A stretch of 64,000 bases of DNA, taken from the NCBI RefSeq assembly GCF_001649575.2, contig NC_051443.1:23017563-23081562 (forward strand). Direction: 5' to 3'. This DNA is from Kryptolebias marmoratus (Eukaryota > Chordata > Actinopteri > Cyprinodontiformes > Rivulidae). Below are positions 50,401 to 54,993 of this stretch, in pieces (the stretch's first letter is position 1; every line of letters begins with the position of its first letter). The notes under the pieces were generated by a model. That model had not been told where the DNA came from and searched no databases. It saw only the letters and a program-made list of their open reading frames with translations. The position numbers were made by a program, and so were the translations under genes.

Positions 50401-52913
50401 AAAATCTACAGCAAGATTGGCGGAGACCAGGGCTGGTGGAAAGGAGAGGCCAACGGGCGAGTAAGTGTGGAGATGAAAGTCTCCGAAAAAGGTCGGATTA
50501 AATTGAACAGTTTAATAAAAAGAAAAACCTTAAAGCAGGAGGGTGGAAGACACGAGTGAAAACCTGGCTGTTTGGAGATATGCCCGCTCAATACGCTGGC
50601 AGTAAAACAGGATGTGATGTCAGCTTTTTATTTCAGGAATGTTCCCTATAAAGCTGTGACCGTGATGATGTGTTCTCGCAGAGCCAGACAAAGTGAATCC
50701 ACTTTTAGATCCCGCTGCCAAACTTTTTGGCACTTTGTTCTGACATTGAGGGTAAAATTGGAATAATTTTATCGCAGTTTCCACCTTTGCTTCTAACTCA
50801 TTCTGGAACTGAAACAATAACAAAAGAACGTTTTTACCTTTATTCTAATATTTGTCAGGATACCCTTTTCTTATTTCTTCTGATTGGAATGAGCGTCCTG
50901 TGTATGAGCAGCTACAACTTTAAGTTTATGTTGTGGGTGCAGGCAGCTGTCTCTCCAAATTCCTGCTACTTATCCAAGATTGAATCCCAGTGCAACTACA
51001 GGAGCAACCAGTTACCACAAACAGCCAACCATCAAAATGTTCTTCAACTGTTTAGAAAAATCTGGGTTTATATTAGAGCCACGCCTCCACATTGACTAGT
51101 ATGATTTTACTGGTTTATGCAAACACTATTTTAGAAACCTTTACATCATCCTCAGTTTCATATGACATAACTATTAAGATTTTGTGGTTAATTGTAAGCA
51201 CAAATAGCTGCAGCAGCAGCCAGCTGTAGCACTTCTGGTGCAGCCTATTTATTACCAGAATATTCTATTTCTGCCTGAATAACCATGATGTGTAAAACTG
51301 ACATGGTGTAAAGGTTTATAATACTGTGTGTGCAGCAGTTAGTTTATCAGTCTGGTCAGATTTAAATTCAAATTTTTTTTTCCAAAGTGAAACTTGTGAA
51401 AAAGCAGGAAAGAACTAATTGGTTTGTAACCAAACAGGCCCACAGAGGATGCCTTTACCACAGCCTTAGCACTGAAACCAGACCAGAAAGTGACATGTTA
51501 GATTGCTTTTCATTCCCTACAACTCTAGATTTACTGCCATTGTGTCCAGCAGCTTGATTAATAATCCAGTCTGACACTGGATATCAAAAAAAGACAAAAC
51601 TGGGGCTTTATTTCCTAATGACGCATAAAAAATGGAACCCCATCTGTAAAGCTGCTCAAGCTGCTCTGCTATCTCTGTGCTGCTGGGAGCGTTCTAACAT
51701 ACCCTATCACAGCTTGGTATGCAAACTACGCTGTAGCCTCCAGAGACTCATAAATACATCGCAGAAAATCATCAGCCTCCCTCCTGCCCAAACTGGAAGA
51801 CATCTTCAGAATTTGCTTCAAGAAAGATGAAACTCGGCTCTCTCGTCAGCTCTTCTCACTTCTGCCATCTGGCAGGTGCTACAAGGGCTTTCGCAGCCCA
51901 CACCTCAGAGCTAGAAAGCAGCTTTTTTTATTTTATTTCCCAGAGCACTCGCCGAACTGAACTCTGATAATCACTTCCTGCTTCCACTGTCATCACCTCC
52001 ATCATCGCCAACTCAGGTCTGAACTAACTACTTATCTGTACGCCTTATGGCCATGTTCATGTTGGATCCCTGGAGCAGTTGTACAATATTTCATACTTTA
52101 TGAGAAGCTTAAACATATGTTTTAATTCCATATGTCATAGCTGCTATTAAGTGCAAAGAGACCACAAGAAACTTTAATGCAAAAGCTGCTTATATCTTAA
52201 CGACTGAATCTTATCACTTTAACGAACTTACAAAGCTGTTAATGTTATATTTTCAAGGTCTGGATGATAAGCCATAGTGGGTTGCAAAAGTACTCACCCC
52301 TCCTTTGTATTTGAATTCATCCTGTACATTGGCTCCTATTGTTATCTAAAGCAAAACCAAAGAAAACCATTGGAGCTGCTCTTTGTCCGCGCCCCCCCCC
52401 NNNNNNNNNNNNNNNNNNNNNNNNNNNNNNNNNNNNNNNNNNNNGTATATCCTGTTCTTGGACCCTCTTTCTTGTAACTGGCCATATTTATTGATGTGTT
52501 CCTCATTTTATGTAGGAAAATTTAAACCCCCAACCAGGTGGTAATATGAACATCCCACATCCATAGATTATATATAAATATATTTATATATAAATATGAC
52601 CTCTTGATCACTGTTGGTTCAGTGCTTGTTTTACTATTTTTAAAAGCTATAGAATTTGTTGCATAGCAACAGCTGAAAAAAGAACTAAAATGAAGCTTTT
52701 AATTTAAAATAATGGACGTTGAATCAGTGTGGACAAACGTGGCCTTAGCTTAATGTTGAGTGAAGGTTCACGTCATCGTCAGTTTCTCTCAGTGTGCAGA
52801 AAGTCACAAGGATGAAGTCAATTAGCACCCCTTTTGTCTCTGATGATTGCCATTTCGTGTTGCAGATTGGATGGTTTCCCTCAACCTATGTGGATGAAGA
52901 GGGAGTACAGTGA
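8214..52913 (+). CDS. vav2: VAV2 Rho/Rac guanine nucleotide exchange factor, 3' 27 coding exons (partial gene)
   Basis: VAV proteins are cytoplasmic exchange factors. Tyrosine kinases switch them on, and they then load GTP onto Rac/Rho GTPases through the DH domain. Twenty-seven exons join in one frame of 752 codons plus stop. Taking the first whole codon (Pro) as residue 1, I see: acidic segment 1-63, DH about 64-250, PH about 270-385, C1 398-446, SH3 about 460-525, SH2 about 545-640, SH3 about 690-750. Assignment to VAV2 rather than VAV1 or VAV3 rests on near-identical strings recalled from human VAV2, such as [29 protein letters not shown] and the end DEEGVQ. Human VAV2 is 878 residues, so about 126 N-terminal residues (the CH domain, which autoinhibits DH) should lie upstream of the window. 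All introns are GT-AG. No frameshift or premature stop was found in the joined exons. Confidence 0.97.
9000..9300. repeat. Teleost dispersed repeat ('ATTTATATAG...GACCAAAGTGC' type)
   Basis: The sequence runs AAATTTATTTATATAGTGCA, then TTGACCAAAGTGCTTCACAA, an A-rich stretch, and GTTTAGGAGCCACAGCAG. These landmarks match a repeat I know to be common in percomorph fish genomes. I cannot assign its transposon class without a repeat library. Confidence 0.6.
9330..9640. repeat. Dispersed repeat family B, copy 1
   Basis: It contains AATAGCAGCAGCAGCTAGCT followed by 'CAGCCTGTCAACTGGGTCAG' and 'AAACTGAGGTTGTTC'. The first landmark recurs at 40372-40540 and 51188-51380. Parts of the second half also appear near 21400-21510. 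The class is unknown. Confidence 0.55.
12505..12805 (-). mobile_element. Degraded non-LTR retrotransposon (LINE) fragment, minus strand
   Basis: Plus-strand landmarks CCATCCATCAGTCCATTTTC, AATCACATCTTCTGCAAAAA and GGTTCCCTAACCAGACACC are the reverse complement of the 3' tail and reverse-transcriptase region of a LINE common in fish. The tail and RT parts are joined by an internal deletion and the frame is broken. It belongs to the same family as 27285-28170 and 59110-59930. Confidence 0.7.
17336..17441 (+). CDS. vav2: VAV2 exon: acidic region with second and third regulatory tyrosines
   Basis: The acceptor is TTCTCCTCAG and the donor GTGAGA. The exon completes the split Asp codon and encodes residues 24-58. 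It contains [11 protein letters not shown] and [13 protein letters not shown], the motifs around human VAV2 Tyr159 and Tyr172. Phosphorylation of these tyrosines opens the DH active site. The exon ends exactly on a codon boundary (Met), which allows in-frame use or omission of the following 15-nt exon. Confidence 0.97.
17442..19272. other. VAV2 intron, 1.8 kb
   Basis: It contains a long (TA)n microsatellite at 18084-18147. Otherwise it is AT-rich sequence with no recognised element. Confidence 0.75.
18084..18147. repeat. (TA)n microsatellite, about 32 units
   Basis: An uninterrupted alternating AT tract follows a poly-A run and ends at TATTGCATTC. It creates long Tyr-Ile reading frames on both strands that are not genes. 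Confidence 0.98.
19273..19287 (+). CDS. vav2: VAV2 15-nt microexon encoding IRYMQ
   Basis: ATCAGATACATGCAG sits between an acceptor (CATGCTGCAG) and a donor (GTGAGTGC). It encodes exactly five residues (59-63). The neighbouring exons end and begin on codon boundaries, so it can be included or skipped without changing frame. From memory, human VAV2 has the same IRYMQ segment at about residues 184-188 and lacks it in some isoforms. It lies at the junction between the acidic tail and the DH domain. Confidence 0.93.
19288..20542. other. VAV2 intron, 1.3 kb
   Basis: No exon seen. Near 19905-20000 there is AAAGTATTCAGACCC, reminiscent of the ends of fish Tc1-like transposons, but no matching partner end was found. 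Confidence 0.6.
20543..20641 (+). CDS. vav2: VAV2 exon: start of DH domain
   Basis: The acceptor is CTTGCTGTAG and the donor GTGAGT. It encodes 33 whole codons (residues 64-96), beginning [20 protein letters not shown] and ending LEDIEK. The [13 protein letters not shown] portion is the conserved first helix (CR1) of the Dbl-homology exchange domain, which contacts the GTPase switch regions. Confidence 0.97.
20642..22178. other. VAV2 intron, 1.5 kb
   Basis: No exon seen. Bases 21400-21510 (TTGTCAGTCTGGTCAGAAT, AAAACTGAGGCC) resemble the second half of dispersed repeat family B. The rest is unremarkable. Confidence 0.6.
22179..22247 (+). CDS. vav2: VAV2 exon: DH domain
   Basis: The acceptor is TCCCTTCAAG and the donor GTAAGC. 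It encodes 23 codons (residues 97-119), [20 protein letters not shown] then NLE. This is the DH segment linking CR1 to CR2; human VAV2 has NYMSPLRLVLSPADM at the equivalent place. Confidence 0.96.
22248..23300. other. VAV2 intron, 1.1 kb
   Basis: Bases about 22480-23050 read like decayed protein-coding DNA (for example TGGGTTCTGTGTTACTGCTG), perhaps an old transposase. I could not identify a family, and no open frame survives. Confidence 0.4.
23301..23401 (+). CDS. vav2: VAV2 exon: DH domain CR2 region
   Basis: The acceptor is CTTTCCTCAG and the donor GTTAGT. It encodes residues 120-152 plus two bases of an Arg codon: [20 protein letters not shown], then [13 protein letters not shown]. This matches the DLIKVHHSFLRAID and [11 protein letters not shown] portion of human VAV2. 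The inter-helix loop is one residue or so different from human as I recall it. Confidence 0.96.
23836..24012 (+). mobile_element. Degraded tRNA-derived SINE
   Basis: GTGGCAGAGTGGTTTGGG fits an RNA polymerase III A box (TRGYNNANNGG) and CCCTGGTTTGACTACAGG is a mutated B box, about 50 bp downstream. The body is followed by a CT-rich tail (CCGTCCCTCCTCTGCC, CTCTTTCTTTCC) and an A-rich end, the layout of a fish tRNA-SINE. B-box decay and the poor clover-leaf argue against a functional tRNA. Confidence 0.65.
27285..28170 (-). mobile_element. Degraded LINE reverse-transcriptase fragment, minus strand
   Basis: The minus strand encodes recognisable RT blocks: [19 protein letters not shown] and [13 protein letters not shown], where the catalytic FADD box has become FADN. 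Upstream blocks ([15 protein letters not shown]) and downstream C-terminal sequence follow, with frameshifts between them. Order and spacing match the fish LINE whose active copies read LRQGCPLSPILF...LLFADDVVL. It is inactive. Confidence 0.88.
28989..29742. repeat. (TA)n microsatellite interrupted by a 675-bp assembly gap
   Basis: TA repeats run from 28989 to 29030, then N from 29031 to 29705, then TA repeats to 29742. The gap is probably an unresolved TA-rich tract, and its true length is unknown. Long Tyr-Ile/X frames across it are artefacts. Confidence 0.97.
31150..31249 (+). CDS. vav2: VAV2 exon: DH domain
   Basis: The acceptor is CCTTTCCTCAG and the donor GTAAGA. It completes the split Arg and encodes residues 154-186: [20 protein letters not shown] then [13 protein letters not shown]. 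This matches human [27 protein letters not shown]. It forms the middle helices of the DH bundle. Confidence 0.97.
31250..32647. other. VAV2 intron, 1.4 kb
   Basis: Bases about 31335-31500 (TTAAAGGGATAGTTTAGATC) match the start of a common fish dispersed repeat. No exon was recognised. Confidence 0.6.
32648..32743 (+). CDS. vav2: VAV2 exon: DH domain CR3 core
   Basis: The acceptor is CGTTCCACAG and the donor GTAGGA. It encodes 32 codons (residues 187-218): [20 protein letters not shown] then [12 protein letters not shown]. The [17 protein letters not shown] block is the most conserved DH signature (CR3), forming part of the Rac-binding surface, and is identical to human VAV2 as I recall it. 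Confidence 0.98.
33475..33730 (-). repeat. Dispersed repeat family A, minus orientation
   Basis: The landmarks are CACTCAGAGTATGTGTTGGA, ACACCAAGTTTTAGCTCAAT and TTTCATTAAAATGGATCC, followed by AACAGAAACAGACAG. These are the reverse complement of the unit seen at 43166, 44620 and 49405. Confidence 0.7.
36526..36722. mobile_element. hAT-type MITE, 197 bp, with 8-bp target-site duplication
   Basis: Perfect 17-bp terminal inverted repeats (CAGTGGTCTCCAATCCT) are flanked by an 8-bp duplication ATTTAGAT (36518-36525 and 36723-36730). The interior carries TCTGCTCCAACACACCTGAT and its inverse, as in the copy at 5923-6136. The intact termini and duplication suggest a fairly recent insertion. Confidence 0.93.
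37445..37513 (+). CDS. vav2: VAV2 exon: DH domain C-terminal helices
   Basis: The acceptor is CCTTCACAG and the donor GTTTGT. It encodes 23 codons (residues 219-241): [20 protein letters not shown] then AMQ. Human VAV2 has [23 protein letters not shown]. The next exon follows after only 149 bp. Confidence 0.97.
37663..37749 (+). CDS. vav2: VAV2 exon: end of DH, DH-PH linker
   Basis: The acceptor is CACTCTTTCAG and the donor GTATGT. It encodes 29 codons (residues 242-270): [20 protein letters not shown] then [21 protein letters not shown] is the end of the long C-terminal DH helix; the remainder leads into the PH domain. Confidence 0.97.
37750..38279. other. VAV2 intron, 530 bp, with a LINE fragment close to the acceptor
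   Basis: Bases 38056-38165 derive from an RTE-like LINE (see separate entry). The 100 bp before the acceptor have only a weak pyrimidine tract (TGTGCCTTTATGACCGAAG). Confidence 0.7.
38056..38165 (+). mobile_element. RTE/Rex3-like LINE fragment
   Basis: GACAACAGGTTGACAGATGA and GAGAGTAGGGAGCAGGTGGA resemble the RT region of a common fish LINE (protein DRLTDEVRQ ... ESREQVEESLERW). An internal deletion has removed the sequence that encodes the catalytic box. It ends about 115 bp before a VAV2 acceptor. Confidence 0.65.
38280..38365 (+). CDS. vav2: VAV2 exon: start of PH domain
   Basis: It encodes residues 271-298 and two bases of Arg: [20 protein letters not shown] then IVNRTKQD. Human VAV2 has [18 protein letters not shown]. 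The start was set so that Gln follows Leu as in human. The acceptor region reads GAAGCAG|CAG|GTG, a NAGNAG pair, so a form lacking this Gln is possible. The donor is GTGAGT. PH domains of VAV proteins bind phosphoinositides and pack against DH. Confidence 0.93.
38450..38582 (+). CDS. vav2: VAV2 exon: PH domain core
   Basis: The acceptor is TATTCTCAG and the donor GTAAGA; the preceding intron is only 84 bp. It completes Arg299 and encodes residues 300-343: [32 protein letters not shown], then [12 protein letters not shown]. This is the central beta-sheet of PH and matches human [27 protein letters not shown]. It ends on a codon boundary, permitting optional use of the next 15-nt exon. Confidence 0.98.
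38583..38968. other. VAV2 intron, 386 bp
   Basis: It lies between the PH core exon and the 15-nt SSGKM microexon. Read-through from the upstream exon stays open for a long way (to 38810), but the sequence lacks VAV homology. I see no other element. Confidence 0.7.
38969..38983 (+). CDS. vav2: VAV2 15-nt microexon encoding SSGKM
   Basis: TCGAGTGGAAAAATG lies between the acceptor TGCTTACCAG and the donor GTAAGC. It adds residues 344-348 to a PH loop. Both flanking exons meet on codon boundaries, so skipping it is in frame. As I recall, human VAV2 has SHGKM here in the long isoform and lacks it in a shorter one. Confidence 0.9.
38984..39285. other. VAV2 intron, 302 bp
   Basis: Short intron after the SSGKM microexon. 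I see nothing in it beyond splice signals; open frames on both strands have no recognisable domain. Confidence 0.7.
39286..39395 (+). CDS. vav2: VAV2 exon: C-terminal part of PH domain
   Basis: The acceptor is CACTCCTTTAG and the donor GTAAGT. It encodes residues 349-384: [20 protein letters not shown] then [16 protein letters not shown]. The KRKWMEQF stretch is the conserved C-terminal PH helix with its invariant Trp. Confidence 0.98.
39605..39706 (+). CDS. vav2: VAV2 exon: PH-C1 linker and first half of C1 zinc finger
   Basis: The acceptor is TTTATTCAG and the donor GTAAAG. It encodes residues 386-418: [20 protein letters not shown] then [13 protein letters not shown]. The first zinc ligands of the atypical C1 domain are His398, Cys411 and Cys414. 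The Vav C1 stabilises the DH-PH unit and contacts Rac, but lacks diacylglycerol binding (family knowledge). Confidence 0.97.
40372..40540. repeat. Dispersed repeat family B, copy 2
   Basis: AATAGCAGCAGCAGCTAGCT, then GAAATAACCATGTGATGTGA and GTGTGAAGGTTTATTAAA. The same order of landmarks is seen at 51188-51380. Confidence 0.65.
40905..41225. promoter_or_regulatory. CpG-rich intronic island, possible internal promoter or enhancer
   Basis: A sharp rise in G+C and CpG (CCTCGCGTCGGGCTG, AACCCGCCGCCGCCACGG) stands out from AT-rich surroundings. Further on there is a homeodomain-like GCTAATTAGCG. A donor-like GTAAGC occurs at 41028. The regulatory role is inference only. Confidence 0.35.
41418..41450. 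repeat. (TG)n microsatellite abutting a 3' splice site
   Basis: About 16 TG units end seven bases before the exon at 41458, with only TCTCTAG between. The repeat therefore takes the place of most of the polypyrimidine tract. Confidence 0.97.
41458..41546 (+). CDS. vav2: VAV2 exon: second half of C1 zinc finger
   Basis: The acceptor is TTCTCTAG after a TG repeat; the donor is GTAGGT. It encodes residues 420-448: [20 protein letters not shown] then LEVITICKI. It supplies the remaining zinc ligands Cys428, Cys431, His436, Cys439 and Cys446, so all ligands are intact. A second GT four bases downstream would break the frame, so the first was chosen to match the phase of the 14-nt exon. Confidence 0.95.
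41547..42086. other. VAV2 intron, 540 bp
   Basis: It contains a C-rich patch (CCCCCCCACCCCACCCACCC near 41757). Nothing else recognised. Confidence 0.7.
42087..42100 (+). CDS. vav2: VAV2 14-nt microexon in the C1-SH3 linker
   Basis: ATCCTCTTGACATG lies between a strong acceptor (CTTGTTTCAG) and donor (GTGAGT). It completes an Asn codon and encodes PLDM (450-453), in the linker that reads TSPADLD in human. At 14 nt it cannot be skipped alone. Together with the next 19-nt exon it makes 33 nt, which preserves frame if both are used or both omitted. Confidence 0.85.
42221..42239 (+). CDS. vav2: VAV2 19-nt microexon in the C1-SH3 linker
   Basis: GAGCCTGGATTGTCCCCTG lies between the acceptor CTCTTTTACAG and donor GTAAGA. 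It encodes EPGLSP plus the first base of Gly460 (454-459). It lies 120 bp after the 14-nt exon. The Pro/Gly-rich linker resembles the ASGAGPG stretch of human VAV2. Confidence 0.87.
42240..42618. other. VAV2 intron, 379 bp
   Basis: AT-rich intron between the 19-nt microexon and the SH3 exon. Nothing recognised in it. Confidence 0.7.
42619..42746 (+). CDS. vav2: VAV2 exon: N-terminal SH3 domain, first part
   Basis: The acceptor is GTGTTTCCAG and the donor GTACTG. It encodes residues 461-502: [32 protein letters not shown], then [10 protein letters not shown]. This matches human GPKMVAMQNYHG and LELLRGDPESPWWEG. In VAV1 this SH3 is occluded by proline-rich linker sequence; the PPG insert is visible here. 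Confidence 0.97.
42747..44415. other. VAV2 intron, 1.7 kb
   Basis: It contains dispersed family A (43166-43445). A stretch near 43790-44060 is richer in CpG than its surroundings. No exon seen. Confidence 0.65.
43166..43445 (+). repeat. Dispersed repeat family A, plus orientation
   Basis: The landmarks are AAATATCTCATGAATCACTG, TTGGATGTTCATCTACAACT, GATTAACTTTTGGACTCAAC and TGGCATGTAGTGGCTGAGAG. At least four other copies with the same order are in this window. I cannot assign a class. Confidence 0.75.
44416..44487 (+). CDS. vav2: VAV2 exon: N-terminal SH3 domain, second part
   Basis: The acceptor is CTGGTTGCAG and the donor GTAGGT. It encodes 24 codons (residues 503-526): [20 protein letters not shown] then LDPK. 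This matches human [20 protein letters not shown], including the conserved G(F/Y)FPSS SH3 motif. The longest open frame here is in a different phase; the phase given is set by the neighbours. Confidence 0.95.
44488..45013. other. VAV2 intron, 526 bp
   Basis: Most of it (44620-44900) is a copy of dispersed family A (CCTCATGAACCAGTGGGCAG, GATTAACTTTTGGAATCACC). Confidence 0.7.
44620..44900 (+). repeat. Dispersed repeat family A, plus orientation
   Basis: AAATACCTCATGAACCAGTG, ATGATCATCTACAGCTGATT, then AGTGTGGTAGTAGCTGAGAG. It has the same order of landmarks as the copy at 43166. Confidence 0.75.
45014..45075 (+). CDS. vav2: VAV2 exon: SH3-SH2 linker
   Basis: The acceptor is TATCTGCGGCAG and the donor GTAAGA. 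It encodes residues 527-546: [20 protein letters not shown], followed by a split Trp codon. Human has ISRPPSREIDYTAYPW. The SREADY tyrosine may be a phosphorylation site by analogy. The sequence is less conserved than the domains, as expected of a linker. Confidence 0.92.
45305..45421 (+). CDS. vav2: VAV2 exon: SH2 domain, N-terminal half
   Basis: The acceptor is TCTCTGTAG and the donor GTGAGT. It completes Trp547 and encodes residues 548-585: [20 protein letters not shown], then [18 protein letters not shown]. Arg572 in YLIRER is the invariant phosphotyrosine-binding arginine. SH2 recruits VAV2 to activated receptors and adaptors. Confidence 0.98.
45422..45974. other. VAV2 intron, 553 bp
   Basis: AT-rich, nothing recognised. 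Confidence 0.7.
45975..46062 (+). CDS. vav2: VAV2 exon: SH2 domain, middle
   Basis: The acceptor is TTTTTTTCCAG and the donor GTGAGA. It completes Lys586 and encodes residues 587-615: [20 protein letters not shown] then EAKKFESLL. Human has [25 protein letters not shown], and VKHIKV carries the beta-D strand that contacts phosphopeptide. Confidence 0.98.
46161..46284 (+). CDS. vav2: VAV2 exon: end of SH2 and linker
   Basis: The acceptor is TTGTGCATCAG and the donor GTAAAC; the preceding intron is 98 bp. It encodes residues 616-656: [32 protein letters not shown], then LSRTSTRSP. The last part is a Ser/Arg-rich linker like human SRASSRSP. The exon ends one base into a codon, compatible with use or skipping of the next exon. 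Confidence 0.97.
47133..47170. repeat. (ATT)n microsatellite
   Basis: ATTATTATTAATATTATTAT and further ATT units; slightly interrupted. Confidence 0.9.
48650..49010. promoter_or_regulatory. GC-rich intronic block, possible internal promoter
   Basis: CpG-containing sequence (GGCCGTCTGTCCGCGCTGCT, CCGTCCGGCCGCTGCGCTGA) rises out of AT-rich intron and is followed by a donor-like ATCAGTAAGAATC near 48985. It surrounds a 10-bp N gap in a G-run (48770-48779). Function is inference only. Confidence 0.3.
49405..49745 (+). repeat. Dispersed repeat family A, plus orientation
   Basis: AAATATCTCATAAAGCACTG, CATTGGATGTAGCTCTACAT, CTGATTAACTTTTTGAGCC, then GTGTGGTGGTAGCTGAGAG. It ends close to the alternative exon acceptor at 49888. 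Confidence 0.75.
49891..49977 (+). CDS. vav2: VAV2 alternative exon between SH2 and C-terminal SH3
   Basis: It encodes residues 658-685: [20 protein letters not shown] then PTSAPFWS. Human VAV2 isoform 1 has [16 protein letters not shown] and FWSVFTPRV here, and a shorter human isoform omits it (recalled). The acceptor is CTCTCAGCAG, a NAGNAG pair; the second AG gives the human-like start, the first adds one Ala. The donor is GTACTT. Skipping is in frame. Confidence 0.93.
49978..50305. other. VAV2 intron, 328 bp
   Basis: Short intron between the alternative linker exon and the C-terminal SH3 exon. Nothing recognised in it. Confidence 0.7.
50306..50460 (+). CDS. vav2: VAV2 exon: C-terminal SH3 domain, first part
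   Basis: The acceptor is TATTTCCAG and the donor GTAAGT. It completes Val686 and encodes residues 687-737: [40 protein letters not shown], then [26 protein letters not shown] and the WW pair are hallmark SH3 elements and nearly identical to human VAV2. Confidence 0.98.
51188..51380. repeat. Dispersed repeat family B, copy 3
   Basis: AATAGCTGCAGCAGCAGCCA, then GAATAACCATGATGTG and GTGTAAAGGTTTATAATACT, matching the copy at 40372-40540. Confidence 0.65.
51620..52060 (+). mobile_element. CR1/Rex1-like LINE fragment, C-terminal reverse-transcriptase region
   Basis: Broken plus-strand frames read [13 protein letters not shown] and, further on, [19 protein letters not shown]. This resembles the VLCTSITAWFG ... 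LFQLLPSGRRYR blocks at the C-terminus of fish CR1-group reverse transcriptases. Stops and frameshifts show it is dead. It is a different family from the LINE at 27285-28170. Confidence 0.75.
52866..52913 (+). CDS. vav2: VAV2 terminal coding exon
   Basis: The acceptor is TGTTGCAG. It encodes the final 15 residues [15 protein letters not shown] and stop TGA at 52911-52913. [15 protein letters not shown] ends human VAV2. GWFPSTYV is the SH3 C-terminal signature. Confidence 0.98.
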   Translation: MGWFPSTYVDEEGVQ

Positions 52914-54880
52914 GGCCCGGACTTCGGTGGCCCAGTTCCTTTGAAATCAGGAATCATCTTCTATCTGCTGTCCTCAAACAAAATGACTCGCTCTCTCCAG
53001 GAAAAGAACACAAGGAGGAGGAAAAAAAAAAAGACTTTTTCTTGCCTTTGCTGGAAACAAACTTTTTTTTACTCCGTTTCTTTGATCCCGAGTTTCCAAA
53101 TTTTTAATTATGCATCAGCTTTTTTTTTTTTGCAGTATGTTTAGTCTAATTTCTGTACAGCGAAGGAAAAAAAAAAAAAACTGGCTTCCTGTTTGTCCAC
53201 CTCTGTGTGCTCTGCAGGGACTTTGTTCAAATTAGGACACGGCAGAAACTCACTGTTGATAGCTTTATTTTGAAAACTGCTCCCCTTTGTTGCAGGTCTG
53301 TGCAAGCGAATTAATTGTACAGTAAAGATAATTTATTGAATAGAGATTATTATCATTACTAATGCTTATTGTGAGAAAGTTGGTTTAAGCAAAGAAGCAA
53401 ATCAGATGAACTAAAAAAAGAAAAGAAAAAAAAAGGATGCTTTGTTTTATGTCAGGAGATTTTTGCCTTAGTTGTCATGGTGATGCCTTGTGGGCTGACA
53501 CCAGTGGATGGATCGACTTTGTGGACTGGTTTTACTTCTCCATGTATGCATGTGCCCATGTGCGGCCCACGTAAACACACCCACACAAACAAATGTACAG
53601 TACGGTGCCTTCGAGAAAAAAAAAAAAAAAAAAACGGTCGTTGCTCCACGAACATCAGTAAAGAACCTCGCCATTTTCAAACTCCAACCTTATCCACGTG
53701 TGCGGGACTTTGCTGAGGGAGGGGGGGCACTACTGCAACAGGATGGGAACAGCCCCCCTGACACGAGAACTGGGTGGACTCACCGAGACGAGAATCACGT
53801 GCACGGTTCACATCCGCCTCGATATCACAAGCAGCTGGATGCAAAAGAGAAACATCAAGACTCCAAAGGCCAAGTCACACTTTTCTGATCTGTTGTTCAT
53901 TGTTTCCTGCACACAATCACACATTCAGTTTCAGAGCTGTTTTTTTTTTTTTGTAATCTACTGAAGCCAAATCCAGCCATGTTTCAGTGTCTGCACGAGG
54001 TTCAGTTAGGTATGATTTTTCTACTTTTTTTTTTAACAGTTCATCAGGTGATGTTTTTCCATCCCTCCGTCCTCCAGATCGGTCCGTTTTCATGTGTGAA
54101 GCTCATTTTGGTGCTGCGTCTGAAGACCTTGTTTTTAATTTGAAGGGAAACTTGCGTACGCGAGGCACGGATCTGCACAAGCAGCTCGTGTTTTCTCTGA
54201 TTTCTCCGGAGCTGCTGCGTTTAGTGTTTCATTTTATTCCCCGTCAATTCCCAGGGCAATAATCACCTCACAAACGTACATCAATTTTACACCACAGCGA
54301 ACAGGCGTACAGCTTGTATTAGTTTGTTTTTTTTACAAGAAAAAAATAATCAATTTGTTTGTTTCTGTTTATTTTTCTGACCTTCTTAGACACATAGATT
54401 TTTGCTGACCTTGTCAGCTTAACGTTCTTTCAAAGCCGTCCGTCACACGTTTCCCTGAGATTTAAAGTGTAAACACTAAGCCCATCAGCTCCGCCTGAGT
54501 CAGAGACTTATGGAGCAGAAGATGCTGATTTGTTTAGTTTTTAAACTTTTCACTGTCTGCAGTGTATTTGCAAAGACCACTCGCCCTGGAAAATGCAAAC
54601 TCCCAGCACTGTCTGAAAGGGGGGGGGGGAACACAAGGCCCCCATTTTCTCTGGGATCTGGGGTTTGTAGGGGTGATGGTGGGAGGGGATGTCGACACGA
54701 TTAACGTGGTGGACAAGAACCCATCGCATGTGACGATTGATATGTCGACTCCTGTCAGTTTATCCTCGAAAAAACAAGTACCTGTTGCTGTGGGGTTTTT
54801 TTTTTCTTCTTTTGAATGGTTGAGTATTTCCAAATGAGGTCTATCAGAGCATCATGAAATAAAACTTTCTGATTTAAATC
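52914..54880 (+). other. vav2: VAV2 3' untranslated region
   Basis: About 1.97 kb from the stop codon to just past AATAAA at 54858-54863. It has several poly-A and poly-T runs (A-run at 53614-53633, T-run at 53940). No open frame in it has recognisable homology. The true 3' end is inferred. A second AATAAA at 55247-55252 could give a longer UTR antisense to the neighbour. Confidence 0.7.
54858..54863 (+). terminator. vav2: VAV2 poly(A) signal AATAAA
   Basis: Canonical hexamer in GAAATAAAACTTTC, followed within 40 bases by T- and GT-rich sequence (GGTGCAGTCTGGTGGTTATC), a plausible downstream element. Confidence 0.6.
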
Positions 54881-54931
54881 CTTGGTGCAGTCTGGTGGTT
54901 ATCAGATATCACACAGTAGATGTCTCATTTT

Positions 54932-54937
54932 TTTATT
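54932..54937 (-). terminator. Poly(A) signal AATAAA of the minus-strand CTX-family gene
   Basis: The minus strand reads GGACAAAATAAAAAAATGAG about 57 bp after the stop codon at 54994-54996. No other close candidate was seen, so the predicted 3' UTR is under 100 bp. Confidence 0.6.
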
Positions 54938-54993
54938 TTGTCCAAACGCAGCAGATGGAAGTAAATTCTTCCCGGTTCGGCTCTTGTTGAACA

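Larger units (their letters stand above)
50461..52865. other. VAV2 last intron, 2.4 kb
   Basis: It contains dispersed family B (51188-51380), a LINE fragment (51620-52060), a Tc1-like end (GGGTTGCAAAAGTACTCACC near 52280) and a 44-bp N gap (52401-52444). Confidence 0.7.

Noticed and set aside
51618..51830. 70-codon open frame as a host gene
   Set aside because: It is an out-of-frame reading of a dead CR1-like LINE fragment.
53508..53964. Overlapping open frames (126 and 88 codons) after the VAV2 stop
   Set aside because: Within the 3' UTR, with poly-Lys runs from poly-A; no conservation expected.
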